DNA of 64,000 nucleotides, from NCBI RefSeq assembly GCF_029223885.1, contig NZ_CP119409.1:1-64000 (forward strand). Reading direction: 5' to 3'. Position numbers and translations under genes: made by a program. Each line of letters starts with the position of its first letter. Within the stretch, counting starts at the first letter, position 1. The DNA is from Pararhizobium gei (lineage in GTDB: Bacteria; Pseudomonadota; Alphaproteobacteria; Rhizobiales; Rhizobiaceae). Shown here piece after piece: positions 36,590 to 47,538 of this stretch. The notes under the pieces are model-generated. The model was not told the origin of the DNA. It saw only the letters and a list, made by a program, of their open reading frames with translations, and did no database searches.

Positions 36590-36683
36590 CGGTCTTCCTA
36601 ATGTAGCATCTGGATCGTGACATAATGTTCAAAGACTGGCATTTTGCCGACACAAATCAATTCGGGCACTCAGAGGTTATTCC

Positions 36684-37505
36684 ATGCACAAGATGAAGTG
36701 CGTTCTGGCAGGTTTCACGGCAATCGTCGCAACGGCAATTTCGCCCGCAGCGACATTGGCTGCCCAATGTGGCAACACTGGAAGCGGCTTCGACGCCTGG
36801 GTACAGGACTTCAAGGGCGAAGCGGCGGGCCGGGGAATCAATCCATCGGTTCTCGACAAAGCCTTCGCAAACGTCAATTACAGCAAGGCGACGATCCGCG
36901 CCGATCGCGGCCAGAAGAGCTTCAAGCTGTCGCTCAGCCAGTTCATGCAGAAACGCGGCGGTCAGGCGATCATTTCCCGCGGCAAGAAAATGAAGGCGCA
37001 GAACGCCAAACTTTTCAGCGCCATCGAAAGCCGCTACGGCGTGCCGGCCGGACCGCTCATTGCGATCTGGGGCATGGAAACCGGTTTTGGCGGCTTCATG
37101 GGCAAGGAACATACGCTGTCTGCCGTGGCCACACTCGCCTATGACTGCCGCCGCTCGGACTATTTCACCAACCAGCTGTATGCCGCGCTCAATCTCGTTC
37201 AGCGCGGCGATCTCAGCCCTAATGCGCGTGGCGCCGCGCATGGCGAAATCGGCCAGACCCAGTTCCTGCCGGCAAACGTCCTGAAGTATGGCGTCGATGG
37301 CGACGGCAGCGGCCATGTGGATATGGTTCGCTCAAAGGCCGACGCGCTTTTCTCGACAGCCAACTTCCTGCGCGGCCACGGCTGGAGCGCCGGTGCCGGC
37401 TATCAGCAGGGCCAGGGAAACTATGGCGCAATCCAGGGATGGAACGCTGCCAGCGTTTACCAGCAGGCAATCGCGATCATCGGCGCTGAAATCGACGGCG
37501 GCTGA
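36684..37505 (+). CDS. lytic murein transglycosylase (MltB/SLT2 type)
   Basis: This periplasmic enzyme cleaves the glycan strand of peptidoglycan with anhydro-muramic acid formation. The 273-residue protein has a signal peptide (about residues 1-27, ending TLAA), the catalytic Glu E132 in GMETGFG, and the SLT2 signature GEIGQTQFLPANVLKYG. The usual MltB lipobox is absent, so it is probably soluble. Confidence 0.9.
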   Translation: MHKMKCVLAGFTAIVATAISPAATLAAQCGNTGSGFDAWVQDFKGEAAGRGINPSVLDKAFANVNYSKATIRADRGQKSFKLSLSQFMQKRGGQAIISRGKKMKAQNAKLFSAIESRYGVPAGPLIAIWGMETGFGGFMGKEHTLSAVATLAYDCRRSDYFTNQLYAALNLVQRGDLSPNARGAAHGEIGQTQFLPANVLKYGVDGDGSGHVDMVRSKADALFSTANFLRGHGWSAGAGYQQGQGNYGAIQGWNAASVYQQAIAIIGAEIDGG

Positions 37506-37528
37506 TCTTTGTCATGCTGACACGAAAA

Positions 37529-37562
37529 AAATCAGCAGCTCGGGAAATCGAGCTGCTGATTT
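37529..37562. terminator. bidirectional terminator between the transglycosylase and carbonic anhydrase genes
   Basis: AAATCAGCAGCTCG and CGAGCTGCTGATTT form a perfect 14-base stem. The flanking A-run (37525-37531) becomes a T-run for the minus strand, so it serves carbonic anhydrase strongly and the transglycosylase moderately. Confidence 0.85.
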
Positions 37563-37622
37563 GATGTGTACAGCAATTGCCGTGAATTTCGGGTGTAGCG
37601 CACGCTTGCCCTGTGACAGACG

Positions 37623-38264
37623 TCACGTTCCCGGACGGATGAAATCACCGGTCTTGGCATCCATGACCCAGAGTTCGCCGGTCGAAATATCAAACCAGGA
37701 CCCATGAAGCTGCAGCTTGCCGCGCTGCTCGAGTATCTGGACACAGGGAAATGTGCGAAGATTCGCGATGGAATTGCGGATCGACACACGCTCCAGGGCC
37801 CGCTGCCGCTCGGCGGTGGTCATGACGCTGTTGTTCTGAATCTGCTCGGCAGCCGGTTTCAGGAGGTTCATCCAGCGACCGATGAAATCGCCGGGCGACA
37901 GGGGCTCGGCATCGACGTCGAGCGCTGCCTTGATCCCGCCGCAGCGGCCATGGCCCATGACCACGATATCGCTTACTTTCAGCACCTGGACCGCAAATTC
38001 CAGTGCGGCCGACGTCGAGTGGTAATGACCGTCCGGCTCATAGGGCGGCATCATGTTCGCCACGTTACGAACGACAAACAGTTCCCCTGGGCCGCTATCG
38101 AAAATCGTCTCCGGGGCCGCGCGGCTGTCGCAACAGGCGATCACAAGCGTTTTCGGCTGTTGCCCCGTTTCAGCCAGCGCCTTGTAGCGCTGTTGCTGCT
38201 CGTTGAAACGTCCGCTCATAAAATTCTTGTAGCCGTTCAGCAAACGGTCCGGAAAACGCTGCAT
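37623..38264 (-). CDS. beta-class carbonic anhydrase
   Basis: This zinc enzyme interconverts CO2 and bicarbonate. The 213-residue protein has zinc ligands C44 (CCDSR, with D46 and R48), H105 and C108 in GHGRCGG, and the substrate region VRNVAN. It resembles the CynT/Can type. No signal peptide is present, so it acts in the cytoplasm. Confidence 0.95.
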   Translation of the reverse strand: MQRFPDRLLNGYKNFMSGRFNEQQQRYKALAETGQQPKTLVIACCDSRAAPETIFDSGPGELFVVRNVANMMPPYEPDGHYHSTSAALEFAVQVLKVSDIVVMGHGRCGGIKAALDVDAEPLSPGDFIGRWMNLLKPAAEQIQNNSVMTTAERQRALERVSIRNSIANLRTFPCVQILEQRGKLQLHGSWFDISTGELWVMDAKTGDFIRPGT

Positions 38265-38409
38265 GATGTTCGATCACTCCGACTATTCGAGACACTGAAA
38301 TAGGGATTGGCACATTCCCGATGGGACATACAGGATTTGTGCACTGCACGATACGGATTTCCCGCGGTGCATAAGAGTGACTTTTTCTACAGCCAATGCC
38401 GGTTGCGGA

Positions 38410-39282
38410 TCATCGCCGCTTCTGGCCGGGATGCATCAGGCGACGCATCTGAACCATCGCCATCGGCGTTGCCATGCTCTGGGAGTCCTGTTCCAGCGTC
38501 AGCTCGTCGGCGCCACGCTTGCGCGTCCGCGCGATGATCTCGAAAACGCTGGCCGTAGCGAGCTGCAATGCTCGTTCCTCATTCAAACCTTCGAGAAGCC
38601 GAGCCAGGAACAGGGCAGACAGAAGGTCGCCGGCCCCGTTCGGCGGGTTGTCGATCTGCCGGTGCTCGGCAAGAAGCGCGTGATTGCCGGAGAGATAAAG
38701 ATTGCCGATGCTGCCGGTCATCATGGGGATCGCCGACGTCACGAGCATGCGCGGCGGCCCAAGTGACAGGGCTGCCTCCAGAAGTGCTGCATTGCTTTCC
38801 AGCGGCGTGCCGCAAAGCCATGACAGTTCGAACCGATTGGGGGTGGCAAGCGACGCAAGCGGCAACAATATGTCTCGTATCGCAATTGCCGTCTCTTCCG
38901 GAACATAGAGTCCTCCAGCATCTCCAATGACCGGATCGCAGGCATAAAAGAGATTGGGGTTCCGGCCTCGCAGGACTTCGACCAGTCTCCCGATGCTCTC
39001 CGCCTGTGCGGCATTGCCGAGGTAGCCGGAAAGGACGGCGCGGACCTCGCCAATCCAGGGTGCCCGGATAATGTCGTCGATCACGCTGCTGAAGTCGTCC
39101 GGAGACACCGGCACGCGAGTCGATGGGCCGTGGCCAGGATGCCAGGGCAGAATCACAGTGGGCAAAGCCCAAACCGGATAGCCCAGCGTCTCCAGCGCAA
39201 AGACGGCGGCACGATTTCCGACCGAACCGCGAATCACATGACTTGAAATGACAATGACGGCACTTGGATTAGTCTCAGACAT
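38410..39282 (-). CDS. pdxY: pyridoxal kinase PdxY
   Basis: This enzyme phosphorylates pyridoxal in the vitamin B6 salvage pathway. The 290-residue ribokinase-fold protein has VISSHVIRGSVGNRAA at the N-terminus, YACDPVIGDAGGLYV, TPNRFELSWL and the anion-hole motif NGAGDLLSALFLARL. It is divergent from the glutamate dehydrogenase gene, with 272 bp between. Confidence 0.93.
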   Translation of the reverse strand: MSETNPSAVIVISSHVIRGSVGNRAAVFALETLGYPVWALPTVILPWHPGHGPSTRVPVSPDDFSSVIDDIIRAPWIGEVRAVLSGYLGNAAQAESIGRLVEVLRGRNPNLFYACDPVIGDAGGLYVPEETAIAIRDILLPLASLATPNRFELSWLCGTPLESNAALLEAALSLGPPRMLVTSAIPMMTGSIGNLYLSGNHALLAEHRQIDNPPNGAGDLLSALFLARLLEGLNEERALQLATASVFEIIARTRKRGADELTLEQDSQSMATPMAMVQMRRLMHPGQKRR

Positions 39283-39554
39283 TGCGGGTTTCCAATGGCG
39301 GCTTTCCCAAATTGCCGATCGACATCAGGCTGTCAACTGAACCTGCAAAAGAGAAGCGACTGTACGTTCCGCTGAGGGTGACCGGTTGCGGTAGGTATAA
39401 GCGATTAAATAACAAATTTCTTCAATTCGGCATTAAAATCCGTGAATCCATTCTCAAACAGCGTCAAAATGATCACGAAGCCGGCCAAAAGCCGGTCGCT
39501 TATCGATATTCTTCTGTTAGGTTCGGCAAGACAGCAATGTGGGGAGAGACAGTC

Positions 39555-42500
39555 ATGGGCACGAAATATAACCCGAAACGGGACCGCCATTTCGACACGG
39601 TGAACGACGCCGGCAAAGCGCTCGGCCTCGACATGCTCTCACCCGAACTCCTTTTTAAAAGGGCCAGCCACGACGACCTTGATCACTATACGCCTGACAT
39701 GCTGGCACGGACCGCCGCATATGCTTTGACCGCGGTAAATCGCAAAGAAAGCCAGCACCTGTCGGTGGTCGTGGAAACAATCGAAGGTGTGGAGCCCTCC
39801 GGAGCGGAGGTTTCGGTCCTCTGCGTTACCGACCGCAATATGCCCTTCCTCTACGATTCGATCATGGGGGAGGTGACCAGCACCCACCGGGACATTCATC
39901 TGGCAATTCATCCCATTCTGGTTTTGGAGAAGGGCAAACCGGCTAAGCTCTTCGACCCCGAAGAACAAAGCGATCCCGCCACGCGGTTCAGCCATATCCA
40001 GATCCACCTTTCGAAACTAAGCCAGGTTGAAGCAGACGATCTGGAACAGCGGATTTCGAACGTCCTTGCCCAGGTGCATCAGGCGGTGGGAGACTGGCCT
40101 TCGATGACCGTGCTGCTTGACGAGGCGATGAATGAGCTGGAGAACCATGCCCCGTCGCGCAGGAAAGGTGACCAGGACGAGGCTTTAGCCTTCCTTCGCT
40201 GGTTGCGCGACAACAACTTCACCTTTCTTGGCATGCGCGAATATACCTATTCGGGCAAGGGAAAGAATGCCGTCGTCGAACGCGGCAGCGGCACCGGGCT
40301 CGGCATTCTGTCCAATCCCGACGTCCGGGTGCTGCGGCAGGGCAAGGACGCCGTCCTGACCACACCGGAAATCCTTGCCTTCCTCGACGGGCCGGACTTC
40401 CTGATCGTCACTAAGGCCAACGTCAAATCCGTCGTGCATCGGCGTGCCTATATGGATTATATCGGTGTCAAGCGCTTCGACGCAAATGGCATGGTAACCG
40501 GCGAGCTGCGCATCGTCGGCCTGTTCACATCCAGTGCCTATACCCGCCCGGCAGCGGAAATCCCGCTGCTGCGCTTCAAGGTCGCAAAGATCGTCGATCA
40601 TTTCGGATATGACCCGCAGAGCCATTCCGGCAAAATGCTGATGAACACGCTGGAATCCTACCCTCGGGACGATCTGTTCCAGATCGATATCGGTCTTCTG
40701 GCAAGCTTCTGCGAGCAGATAAACGAGTTGGGAGACCGGCCGCGCGTGCGTGTCCTGCCGCGCATCGATCACTTCGATCGCTTCGTATCCGTCATTGTCT
40801 ACGTTCCCCGCGAACAGTATGACTCGGATGTCCGCGAAAAGATCGGCACCTATCTGAAAACCGTCTATGAGGGACGGGTGTCTGCCTATTATCCGGCTTT
40901 CCCGGAAGGCGGGTTGGCCCGCGTACACTTCATCATCGGCCGCTCTGTCGGAAAAACACCCCGTGTCGCGCAAGCGAAACTGGAAGAAGCGGTGCGCGAT
41001 ATCGCCACCCGCTGGATCGACCGCTTCAATCTGCTGGCGCGTCAGAAAGGCATCGATCTCACCGTCAGCCAGGCCTATCAGGCCGCCTTCACGCCAATGG
41101 AGGCCTATGGCGACCTGGACGATATCGCTGCCTGCAGCAGCAGCGATCCGATCCGCATCGCCTTTTACCAGAAGCCGGGCAAAACGCCGCAATCCATGGA
41201 ATTGAAAATTTTCCATGCCGACGAGCCGGTCTCCCTGTCCCACCGGGTGCCTCTGCTCGAGAATCTTGGCTTTCGCGTCATCAGCGAACAGACCCATGAC
41301 ATCGTCGTCAACGGCAAGGACAGCCAGCGCCTGGTCGTGCTGCACGATATGGAACTCATCCATCGCGATGGCCATGCCCTCGTTCTTGAAAAGTCCGGAC
41401 CTATGCTGGAGGAGGCTTATCTCGCGGCCTGGAACGGGCTGACAGAGGACGACAGCTTCAACAGGCTGATCCTTCTTGCCAATCTGACAGCGCGGGAAGT
41501 CACGGTATTGCGTGCCTATGCCCGCTATCTGCGCCAGACCGGTATCACCTATTCACAAGGCTATATCGCCGACACACTCGGCAAATATCCGGCGGTTGCC
41601 GCCAACATTTTCCGGCTGTTCGTGACGGGCATGGATCCCGACATGGAGGAGAAGCGGAAGACGAGAAAGATAGCAGCGCTCAGGAGCACGATCGAGCAGG
41701 CTTTGAACGACGTTCCAAGCCTCGACGAGGACCGCATTCTGCGTCGCTATGTCAACGTCATCGAGGCGACGCTCCGGACCAACTATTTCCAGCGGGATGC
41801 AAACGGCCAGCCGAAGGCAATGCTGGCCTTCAAGCTCGATCCGAAACGGCTGGAAGGACTGCCGGAACCTCGGCCCTTCCGGGAAATTTTCGTTTACGGC
41901 ACCGAAGTCGAAGGCGTACATCTGCGTTTCGGCAAGGTAGCCCGTGGCGGCCTGCGCTGGTCGGACCGGGCACAGGACTATCGAACCGAAGTGCTTGGCC
42001 TCGTTAAAGCCCAGCAGGTCAAGAACGCTGTCATTGTTCCCGTGGGCGCAAAGGGTGGCTTCTACCCGAAACAATTGCCGGTCGGCGGCACGCGTGACGA
42101 AATCTTCAGGATCGGAACCGAGGCCTACAAGACCTTTATCCGCACGATGCTCTCGATCACGGACAATATCGTCGGCCCGGACATTGTGCCGCCGGAGAAT
42201 ACGTTGAGGCTGGACGGCGACGATCCCTATTTCGTCGTTGCCGCCGACAAGGGGACTGCCACCTTCTCCGACACGGCCAATGCCCTGGCGCAGGAAGCCG
42301 GCTTCTGGCTGGACGACGCCTTCGCATCGGGCGGGTCCGCAGGCTATGACCATAAGAAGATGGGAATTACCGCCCGCGGTGCCTGGGAGACCGTCAAGCG
42401 GCACTTCCGCGAGATGGACATCGACATCCAGACCACGCCTTTCAGCGTTGTCGGTGTCGGCGACATGTCGGGTGACGTATTCGGGAACGGTATGCTGCTT

Positions 42501-44339
42501 TCCGAAAAGATCCGGCTTATAGCCGCCTTCGACCACCGGGACATTTTCATAGACCCTGAGCCGGATACCGAGCGCTCTTTTGCAGAGCGCAAGCGGATGT
42601 TCGATCTGCCGCGCTCCAGCTGGCAGGATTACGACCGCTCGGCCCTTTCCGCCGGCGGGATGATCATTCCACGCAGCGAAAAGTCTGTATCGCTGACACC
42701 ACAGGCCATGCAGGCGATCGGCATGGAAAAAAGCCAGGCGACACCGTTCGAGATCATGACGGCGATCCTGAAACATCCGGTCGATCTGCTGTGGTTCGGC
42801 GGCATCGGAACCTATGTGCGCGGCCCGAGCGAAACGGACGCGGATGTCGGTGACCGCGCCAATGATCCCATCCGGATCACGGCGGAAGAGGTCGGCGCCA
42901 GGGTAATCGGCGAGGGAGCCAATCTGGGCGTGACCCAGCGCGGCCGCATCGCTTTCGGCCTGAAGGGCGGCCGATGCAATTCGGATGCCATCGACAATTC
43001 GGCCGGCGTCAATTCCTCAGACTTTGAGGTCAACATCAAGATTGCGTTGGCGTCCGCCATGCGGGATGATCGCTTGACGCGCGCCAAGCGCAACACCCTT
43101 CTCGCCTCCATGACCGACGAGGTGGCGGCGCTTGTCCTGCGCAATAACTACGAGCAGTCACTGTCCATTTCGCTGACGGAAATGCTGGGGGCCGGCAACC
43201 GGACCAGTCTGGCGCGCCTCATGACGCGGCTGGAAGCAGACGGGCATCTCAACCGCAAGGTGGAAGTCCTGCCTACCAATGCGGCATTGAGCGAACGCTA
43301 CCAGAGCGGAAAGGCTCTGACGCGCGCGGAAATCGGCGTTCTGCTGTCTTATGCCAAAATCGTTCTATTTGACGAGATCGTTGCGAGCGAGCTGCCGGAC
43401 GATCCCTATCTGCAAACGACATTGCGCGATTATTTTCCCCAAAAGATGCACAAGGCTCATGCCGACGATATCGAAACGCATCGGCTGCGTCGCGAAATCA
43501 TCGCGACCGCGCTCGCCAATGACGTGATCAACCGTGGCGGCCCGGCATTCGTTTCCTCCCTCATAGACCAGACCGGCTTCATGCCGGCGGATGTGGTGAA
43601 GGCCGCTATTCTGGCCCGCGACGGTTATGATTTGATACGCGTCCAGCACGAGATCGATGCTCTCGACACGGTTATCAGCGGAGCGGTGCAAAATGAGCTT
43701 TATCGGGAAACCGCACGCGTCTTCGCCATTGTCACCGAAAGGGCGCTGCGGACGAAGGCAACAGCAGGCTCTCTTGGCGAAGCGGTCACTCTGCTGCGTC
43801 AGGCTCTGGCAAAGCTGAAGCCAGCCTTGAAATCCGCCCTCCCGGACGACGCAGCCGAGCAGGCCCGGCAAAAGACGGCCTATTACATCGAAAAAGGTGT
43901 GCCGCAAGCTTTGGCGGAAGAGGTCGCGGGGCTGTTTCTGATGATGGTGGTTCCGGAGATCATGCAGATTTCTAACGATACGGGCGTCACCTTGGCGCGC
44001 ACGGCGCTAAGTTATTTCAACGTGACGCAAAACCTGCGCATCGCCAGCCTGCTTGCGGCCGCCGAGCGCGTTTCTGCAACGGAACAGTACGAAGCAATGG
44101 CCCTGTCACGCAGCATCGGCGATATTGCCAACGCACGGCGCGACATCACCATCGCTGCCTTGGCGGACCAGAAATCGGAAAAGAACCCTGTCCTTGCCTG
44201 GCAGGACAGTGACCGTGGTCGTGTCGATCGCATTGTCGATCAGCTGGCGCAACTGACGGAGAAAGGTGAGACGACGCTTGCCAAAATCACCGTGGCCGCC
44301 GGCCTGCTCAGCGATCTTGCACAGAACAGGGCGAGGTGA
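39555..44339 (+). CDS. gdhB: NAD-specific glutamate dehydrogenase, 180-kDa class
   Basis: This large enzyme oxidatively deaminates glutamate to 2-oxoglutarate with NAD. The 1594-residue protein has an N-terminal ACT-like regulatory half, and a catalytic core with KVARGGLRWSDR, VPVGAKGGFYPK (substrate Lys) and the NAD-binding GVGDMSGDVFGNGML. GGGGAGAG sits before ATG 39555, which is preferred to the open extension back to 39282. The stop overlaps the start of the next transporter gene (GTGA), showing translational coupling. The symbol is used as in rhizobial and other L_180 enzymes. Confidence 0.93.
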   Translation: MGTKYNPKRDRHFDTVNDAGKALGLDMLSPELLFKRASHDDLDHYTPDMLARTAAYALTAVNRKESQHLSVVVETIEGVEPSGAEVSVLCVTDRNMPFLYDSIMGEVTSTHRDIHLAIHPILVLEKGKPAKLFDPEEQSDPATRFSHIQIHLSKLSQVEADDLEQRISNVLAQVHQAVGDWPSMTVLLDEAMNELENHAPSRRKGDQDEALAFLRWLRDNNFTFLGMREYTYSGKGKNAVVERGSGTGLGILSNPDVRVLRQGKDAVLTTPEILAFLDGPDFLIVTKANVKSVVHRRAYMDYIGVKRFDANGMVTGELRIVGLFTSSAYTRPAAEIPLLRFKVAKIVDHFGYDPQSHSGKMLMNTLESYPRDDLFQIDIGLLASFCEQINELGDRPRVRVLPRIDHFDRFVSVIVYVPREQYDSDVREKIGTYLKTVYEGRVSAYYPAFPEGGLARVHFIIGRSVGKTPRVAQAKLEEAVRDIATRWIDRFNLLARQKGIDLTVSQAYQAAFTPMEAYGDLDDIAACSSSDPIRIAFYQKPGKTPQSMELKIFHADEPVSLSHRVPLLENLGFRVISEQTHDIVVNGKDSQRLVVLHDMELIHRDGHALVLEKSGPMLEEAYLAAWNGLTEDDSFNRLILLANLTAREVTVLRAYARYLRQTGITYSQGYIADTLGKYPAVAANIFRLFVTGMDPDMEEKRKTRKIAALRSTIEQALNDVPSLDEDRILRRYVNVIEATLRTNYFQRDANGQPKAMLAFKLDPKRLEGLPEPRPFREIFVYGTEVEGVHLRFGKVARGGLRWSDRAQDYRTEVLGLVKAQQVKNAVIVPVGAKGGFYPKQLPVGGTRDEIFRIGTEAYKTFIRTMLSITDNIVGPDIVPPENTLRLDGDDPYFVVAADKGTATFSDTANALAQEAGFWLDDAFASGGSAGYDHKKMGITARGAWETVKRHFREMDIDIQTTPFSVVGVGDMSGDVFGNGMLLSEKIRLIAAFDHRDIFIDPEPDTERSFAERKRMFDLPRSSWQDYDRSALSAGGMIIPRSEKSVSLTPQAMQAIGMEKSQATPFEIMTAILKHPVDLLWFGGIGTYVRGPSETDADVGDRANDPIRITAEEVGARVIGEGANLGVTQRGRIAFGLKGGRCNSDAIDNSAGVNSSDFEVNIKIALASAMRDDRLTRAKRNTLLASMTDEVAALVLRNNYEQSLSISLTEMLGAGNRTSLARLMTRLEADGHLNRKVEVLPTNAALSERYQSGKALTRAEIGVLLSYAKIVLFDEIVASELPDDPYLQTTLRDYFPQKMHKAHADDIETHRLRREIIATALANDVINRGGPAFVSSLIDQTGFMPADVVKAAILARDGYDLIRVQHEIDALDTVISGAVQNELYRETARVFAIVTERALRTKATAGSLGEAVTLLRQALAKLKPALKSALPDDAAEQARQKTAYYIEKGVPQALAEEVAGLFLMMVVPEIMQISNDTGVTLARTALSYFNVTQNLRIASLLAAAERVSATEQYEAMALSRSIGDIANARRDITIAALADQKSEKNPVLAWQDSDRGRVDRIVDQLAQLTEKGETTLAKITVAAGLLSDLAQNRAR

Positions 44340-45763
44340 CACTGTCGGCCGCAGACGATGAGCAGGGGACTAACGTGAGCAGCATTGCAAGGCCCGGCGA
44401 TGAGCCGAAACTTCGGCGCCGCGGCCTTTGGGGATGGATGTTGTTCGACTGGGCGGCGCAACCGTTCTTCACGGTTGTCATCACCTTCATCTTCGGCCCC
44501 TATTTCGTGTCGCGATTGACGGACGATCCGGTGCACGGGCAGGCGATGTGGGGCTATACGATCACCATCGCCGGCTTTATCATTGCGGTGCTGTCGCCGG
44601 TCCTCGGCTCGATTGCCGACCAGACCGGCAGGCGAAAACCCTGGATCGGCGTCTTTGCGGTCATCAAGATCACGGCACTGCTGCTGCTGTGGTACGCAGT
44701 GCCCGGGTCGCCGCTGATCTATCCGTTCATCCTCATTGTTCTCGCGTCCGTCGCAGCGGAATTCTCCATCGTTTTCAACGATTCGATGATGCCGCGGCTG
44801 GTCAGCGAAAGCCAGATCGGACGGATTTCAAACATCGCTTGGGGTCTGGGTTATCTGGGCGGCATGATCGTGCTGATCTCGGTTGTGGGGCTGCTGGCGG
44901 CAGACCCGGAATCCGGCAAAACAATTCTCGGCCTCGACCCGCTGTTTGGCCTGAACCCCCTCACTGGCGATGACGCGCGCGTCACCGGCCCGATCGCGGG
45001 CCTCTGGTACCTCGTCTTTATTCTTCCAATGTTTCTCTTCACTCCGGACGCACCCCATGTCCCGTTAAAGGCCGCCGCTGCAGTCAGAACCGGATTGACG
45101 GAACTATGGAGAACCATTGCGGAATTGAAGGAACGGACGGGCCTGTTGAAATTCCTCATCGCCCGGATGATTTTCCAGGATGGCGTCAACGGGCTTTTGG
45201 CGCTCGGGGGAACCTTTGCCGCCGGCATGTTTGCCTGGCAGACGGTCGAACTCGGTGTCTACGGCATCATTCTCAATGTGGTTGCAATCGGCGGCTGCCT
45301 TGTTGCTGGCGGTCTCGACAGCCGTCTGGGCTCAAAGACGATCATCCTCGCAAGTTTGATCTGCTTGACCATCGCCTTGCTCGGGATAGTTTCGACCGGG
45401 CCTGGTTATACCCTGTTCGGTCTGCTCCAGCTTTCCCCTGCCGACAGTGGCGGTCTTTTCGGCACGGCCGCGGAAAAGGCCTATATCCTGTTCGGGCTTC
45501 TCGTCGGCATCGCCTTCGGACCGGTGCAGGCCTCGTCGCGATCCTACCTTGCCCGAAGCGTCAGCCCCGAGGAAGCGGGCCGCTTTTTCGGGCTCTATGC
45601 CTTGTCCGGTCGCGCGACGTCATTTCTGGCGCCGGCCGCAGTCGCGACCGTTACCCTTGCGACGGGATCTGCACGCCTCGGCATGGCGACACTGGTGGTC
45701 TTTCTTGCAGTAGGATTGCTTATCCTTCTAAAGATACCTTATCCGGCAAACAAAAGCCGGTAG
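44336..45763 (+). CDS. UMF1/Atg22-like MFS transporter
   Basis: The 475-residue membrane protein has about twelve helices and the family signature LFDWAAQPFFTVVITFIFGPYF near the N-terminus (positions about 37-58), plus SPVLGSIADQTGRRKPW and FNDSMMPRLVSE. The start is GTG at 44336, overlapping the glutamate dehydrogenase stop as GTGA. Bacterial substrates of this family are not established; coupling to glutamate dehydrogenase hints at amino-acid-related transport. Confidence 0.85.
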   Translation: MTLSAADDEQGTNVSSIARPGDEPKLRRRGLWGWMLFDWAAQPFFTVVITFIFGPYFVSRLTDDPVHGQAMWGYTITIAGFIIAVLSPVLGSIADQTGRRKPWIGVFAVIKITALLLLWYAVPGSPLIYPFILIVLASVAAEFSIVFNDSMMPRLVSESQIGRISNIAWGLGYLGGMIVLISVVGLLAADPESGKTILGLDPLFGLNPLTGDDARVTGPIAGLWYLVFILPMFLFTPDAPHVPLKAAAAVRTGLTELWRTIAELKERTGLLKFLIARMIFQDGVNGLLALGGTFAAGMFAWQTVELGVYGIILNVVAIGGCLVAGGLDSRLGSKTIILASLICLTIALLGIVSTGPGYTLFGLLQLSPADSGGLFGTAAEKAYILFGLLVGIAFGPVQASSRSYLARSVSPEEAGRFFGLYALSGRATSFLAPAAVATVTLATGSARLGMATLVVFLAVGLLILLKIPYPANKSR

Positions 45764-45783
45764 AACCCGCCAAATGCGGGTTC
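45763..45783. terminator. hairpin between the MFS gene and purH
   Basis: GAACCCGC and GCGGGTTC form a perfect eight-base stem with a five-base loop between two convergent genes. No good T-run follows on either strand. Confidence 0.45.
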
Positions 45784-45806
45784 CGCTGCTTCCTCCAAGT
45801 GTCGCT

Positions 45807-47420
45807 TCAGTGCCGAAAGTGCCGCATGCCGGTGAAAACCATCGCGACCCCGGCCTCATCCGCTGCTGCGATGACCTCGGCATCACGCATCGAACCGCCC
45901 GGCTGAATGACCGCCGTGGCACCGGCTGCAATCATCGAAAGAAGGCCATCGGCGAACGGAAGAAATGCTTCCGAGGCAACAGCAGAGCCACGCGTAAGGG
46001 GCGCCGCAAGTCCCAGCGCCCTGGCGGCCTCTTCGGCTTTCAGTCCAGCGATGCGGGCGGAATCGACACGGCTCATCTGACCGGCGCCGATGCCGACCGT
46101 CTGCCCGTCCTTGGCATAGACGACGGCATTCGACTTGACATGCTTTGCCACCTTGAAGGCGAAGCGCATATCCTCGAACTCCCGATCCGTCGGCACACGC
46201 TGTGTCACCACCTTGAGCTCAAGGTCTTCGACCATGCCGTTGTCGCGCGTCTGGACCAGAAGCCCGCCTGCGACGGTTTTCGCCGAAAGGCCCGGAACAC
46301 GCGGATCAGGCAGCTCGCCGGTGACGAGCAGACGCAGGTTGGGTTTGCCGGCGATAATGGCTTTCGCTTCGTCGCTCACCGACGGCGCAATGATGACTTC
46401 GGTGAAAAGCTTGACGATTTCCTTGGCCGTTGCGCCGTCCAGATCCTGGTTCAACGCGATGATCCCGCCGAACGCCGATGTGGAATCGCAGGCCAGCGCC
46501 CGCTCATAGGCCTCGAGCAGACTCTTGCCGGTCGCGACGCCGCAGGGATTGGCATGCTTGATGATGGCGCAGGCGGGTGCCTTCTCGGGTGCAAATTCGG
46601 CCACCAGTTCAAAGGCGGCATCGGTATCGTTGATGTTGTTGTAAGATAGCTGCTTGCCTTGCAGAAGCAGTGCCGTGGCGACACCGGGGCGGTTCTCGCC
46701 GGTCAGATAGAATCCGGCTTTCTGATGGGGATTTTCGCCGTAGCGCATCTCTTCCTTCAGCCTGCCGCCGATCGTGCGGTGCCGGGGCATCGGTGTCTCC
46801 AGGACCTCGGCAAACCAGTTGGAAATCGCGGCATCATAGGCGGCGGTGCGCGCATAGGCCCTCGCGGCCATGCTCTGCCGGAAGGCAAAGCTGGTCGTCG
46901 CCCCGGCACCGAATTCCGCCAGCAACGCGTCGTAGTCAGAGGCATCGGTAATCACGGTGACATAGGCATGGTTTTTGGCGGAGGCGCGGATCATCGCCGG
47001 ACCGCCAATATCGATATTTTCCACCGTCGTCGGATAGTCGCCTCCTTTGGCGCGGACATCCTCGAATGGATAGAGATTGATGACGGCGAGATCGATGCCG
47101 GTAATGCCATGGGTGGTCATCGCCTGAACATGATCCTCGTCGTCACGGATCGCCAGAAGACCCCCATGCACGCCGGGATGCAGCGTCTTGACTCGACCAT
47201 CCATGACTTCCGGGAAACCCGTCAGTTCCGAGACGTCGGTGACCGGGAGCCCAGCCTCGGCAAGGGTCTTATGGGTGCCGCCGGTGGACACAAGATGGAC
47301 GCCTCTTTCATGCAGGGCCTGGGCGAGATCGACAATGCCGGTCTTGTCGGATACCGACAGGAGCGCGGTGCGGACGGACACCTCGTTCGGGGCGGGAATT
47401 TTCTTGGAGGCGACAGCCAT
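45807..47420 (-). CDS. purH: bifunctional AICAR formyltransferase/IMP cyclohydrolase PurH
   Basis: This enzyme performs the last two steps of IMP synthesis. The N-terminal cyclohydrolase (MGS-like) domain has [15 protein letters not shown] and STGGTHKTL, and the C-terminal formyltransferase has [13 protein letters not shown] (catalytic Lys-His) and [15 protein letters not shown] is seven bases before ATG 47420; a second ATG at 47423 and TTG at 47426 are adjacent. Length is 537 residues, normal for the family. Confidence 0.97.
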   Translation of the reverse strand: MAVASKKIPAPNEVSVRTALLSVSDKTGIVDLAQALHERGVHLVSTGGTHKTLAEAGLPVTDVSELTGFPEVMDGRVKTLHPGVHGGLLAIRDDEDHVQAMTTHGITGIDLAVINLYPFEDVRAKGGDYPTTVENIDIGGPAMIRASAKNHAYVTVITDASDYDALLAEFGAGATTSFAFRQSMAARAYARTAAYDAAISNWFAEVLETPMPRHRTIGGRLKEEMRYGENPHQKAGFYLTGENRPGVATALLLQGKQLSYNNINDTDAAFELVAEFAPEKAPACAIIKHANPCGVATGKSLLEAYERALACDSTSAFGGIIALNQDLDGATAKEIVKLFTEVIIAPSVSDEAKAIIAGKPNLRLLVTGELPDPRVPGLSAKTVAGGLLVQTRDNGMVEDLELKVVTQRVPTDREFEDMRFAFKVAKHVKSNAVVYAKDGQTVGIGAGQMSRVDSARIAGLKAEEAARALGLAAPLTRGSAVASEAFLPFADGLLSMIAAGATAVIQPGGSMRDAEVIAAADEAGVAMVFTGMRHFRH

Positions 47421-47538
47421 CATCAAGCTCCTTTTGCGCGCCGGAGACGGGAAGGGTCCGGCAAATATGAGCCTGCCGTTATCACAGCTTTCTGGATGAA
47501 GAAACCGTTTGATTGCGCAGGACCGGCGGGTTTACCGG

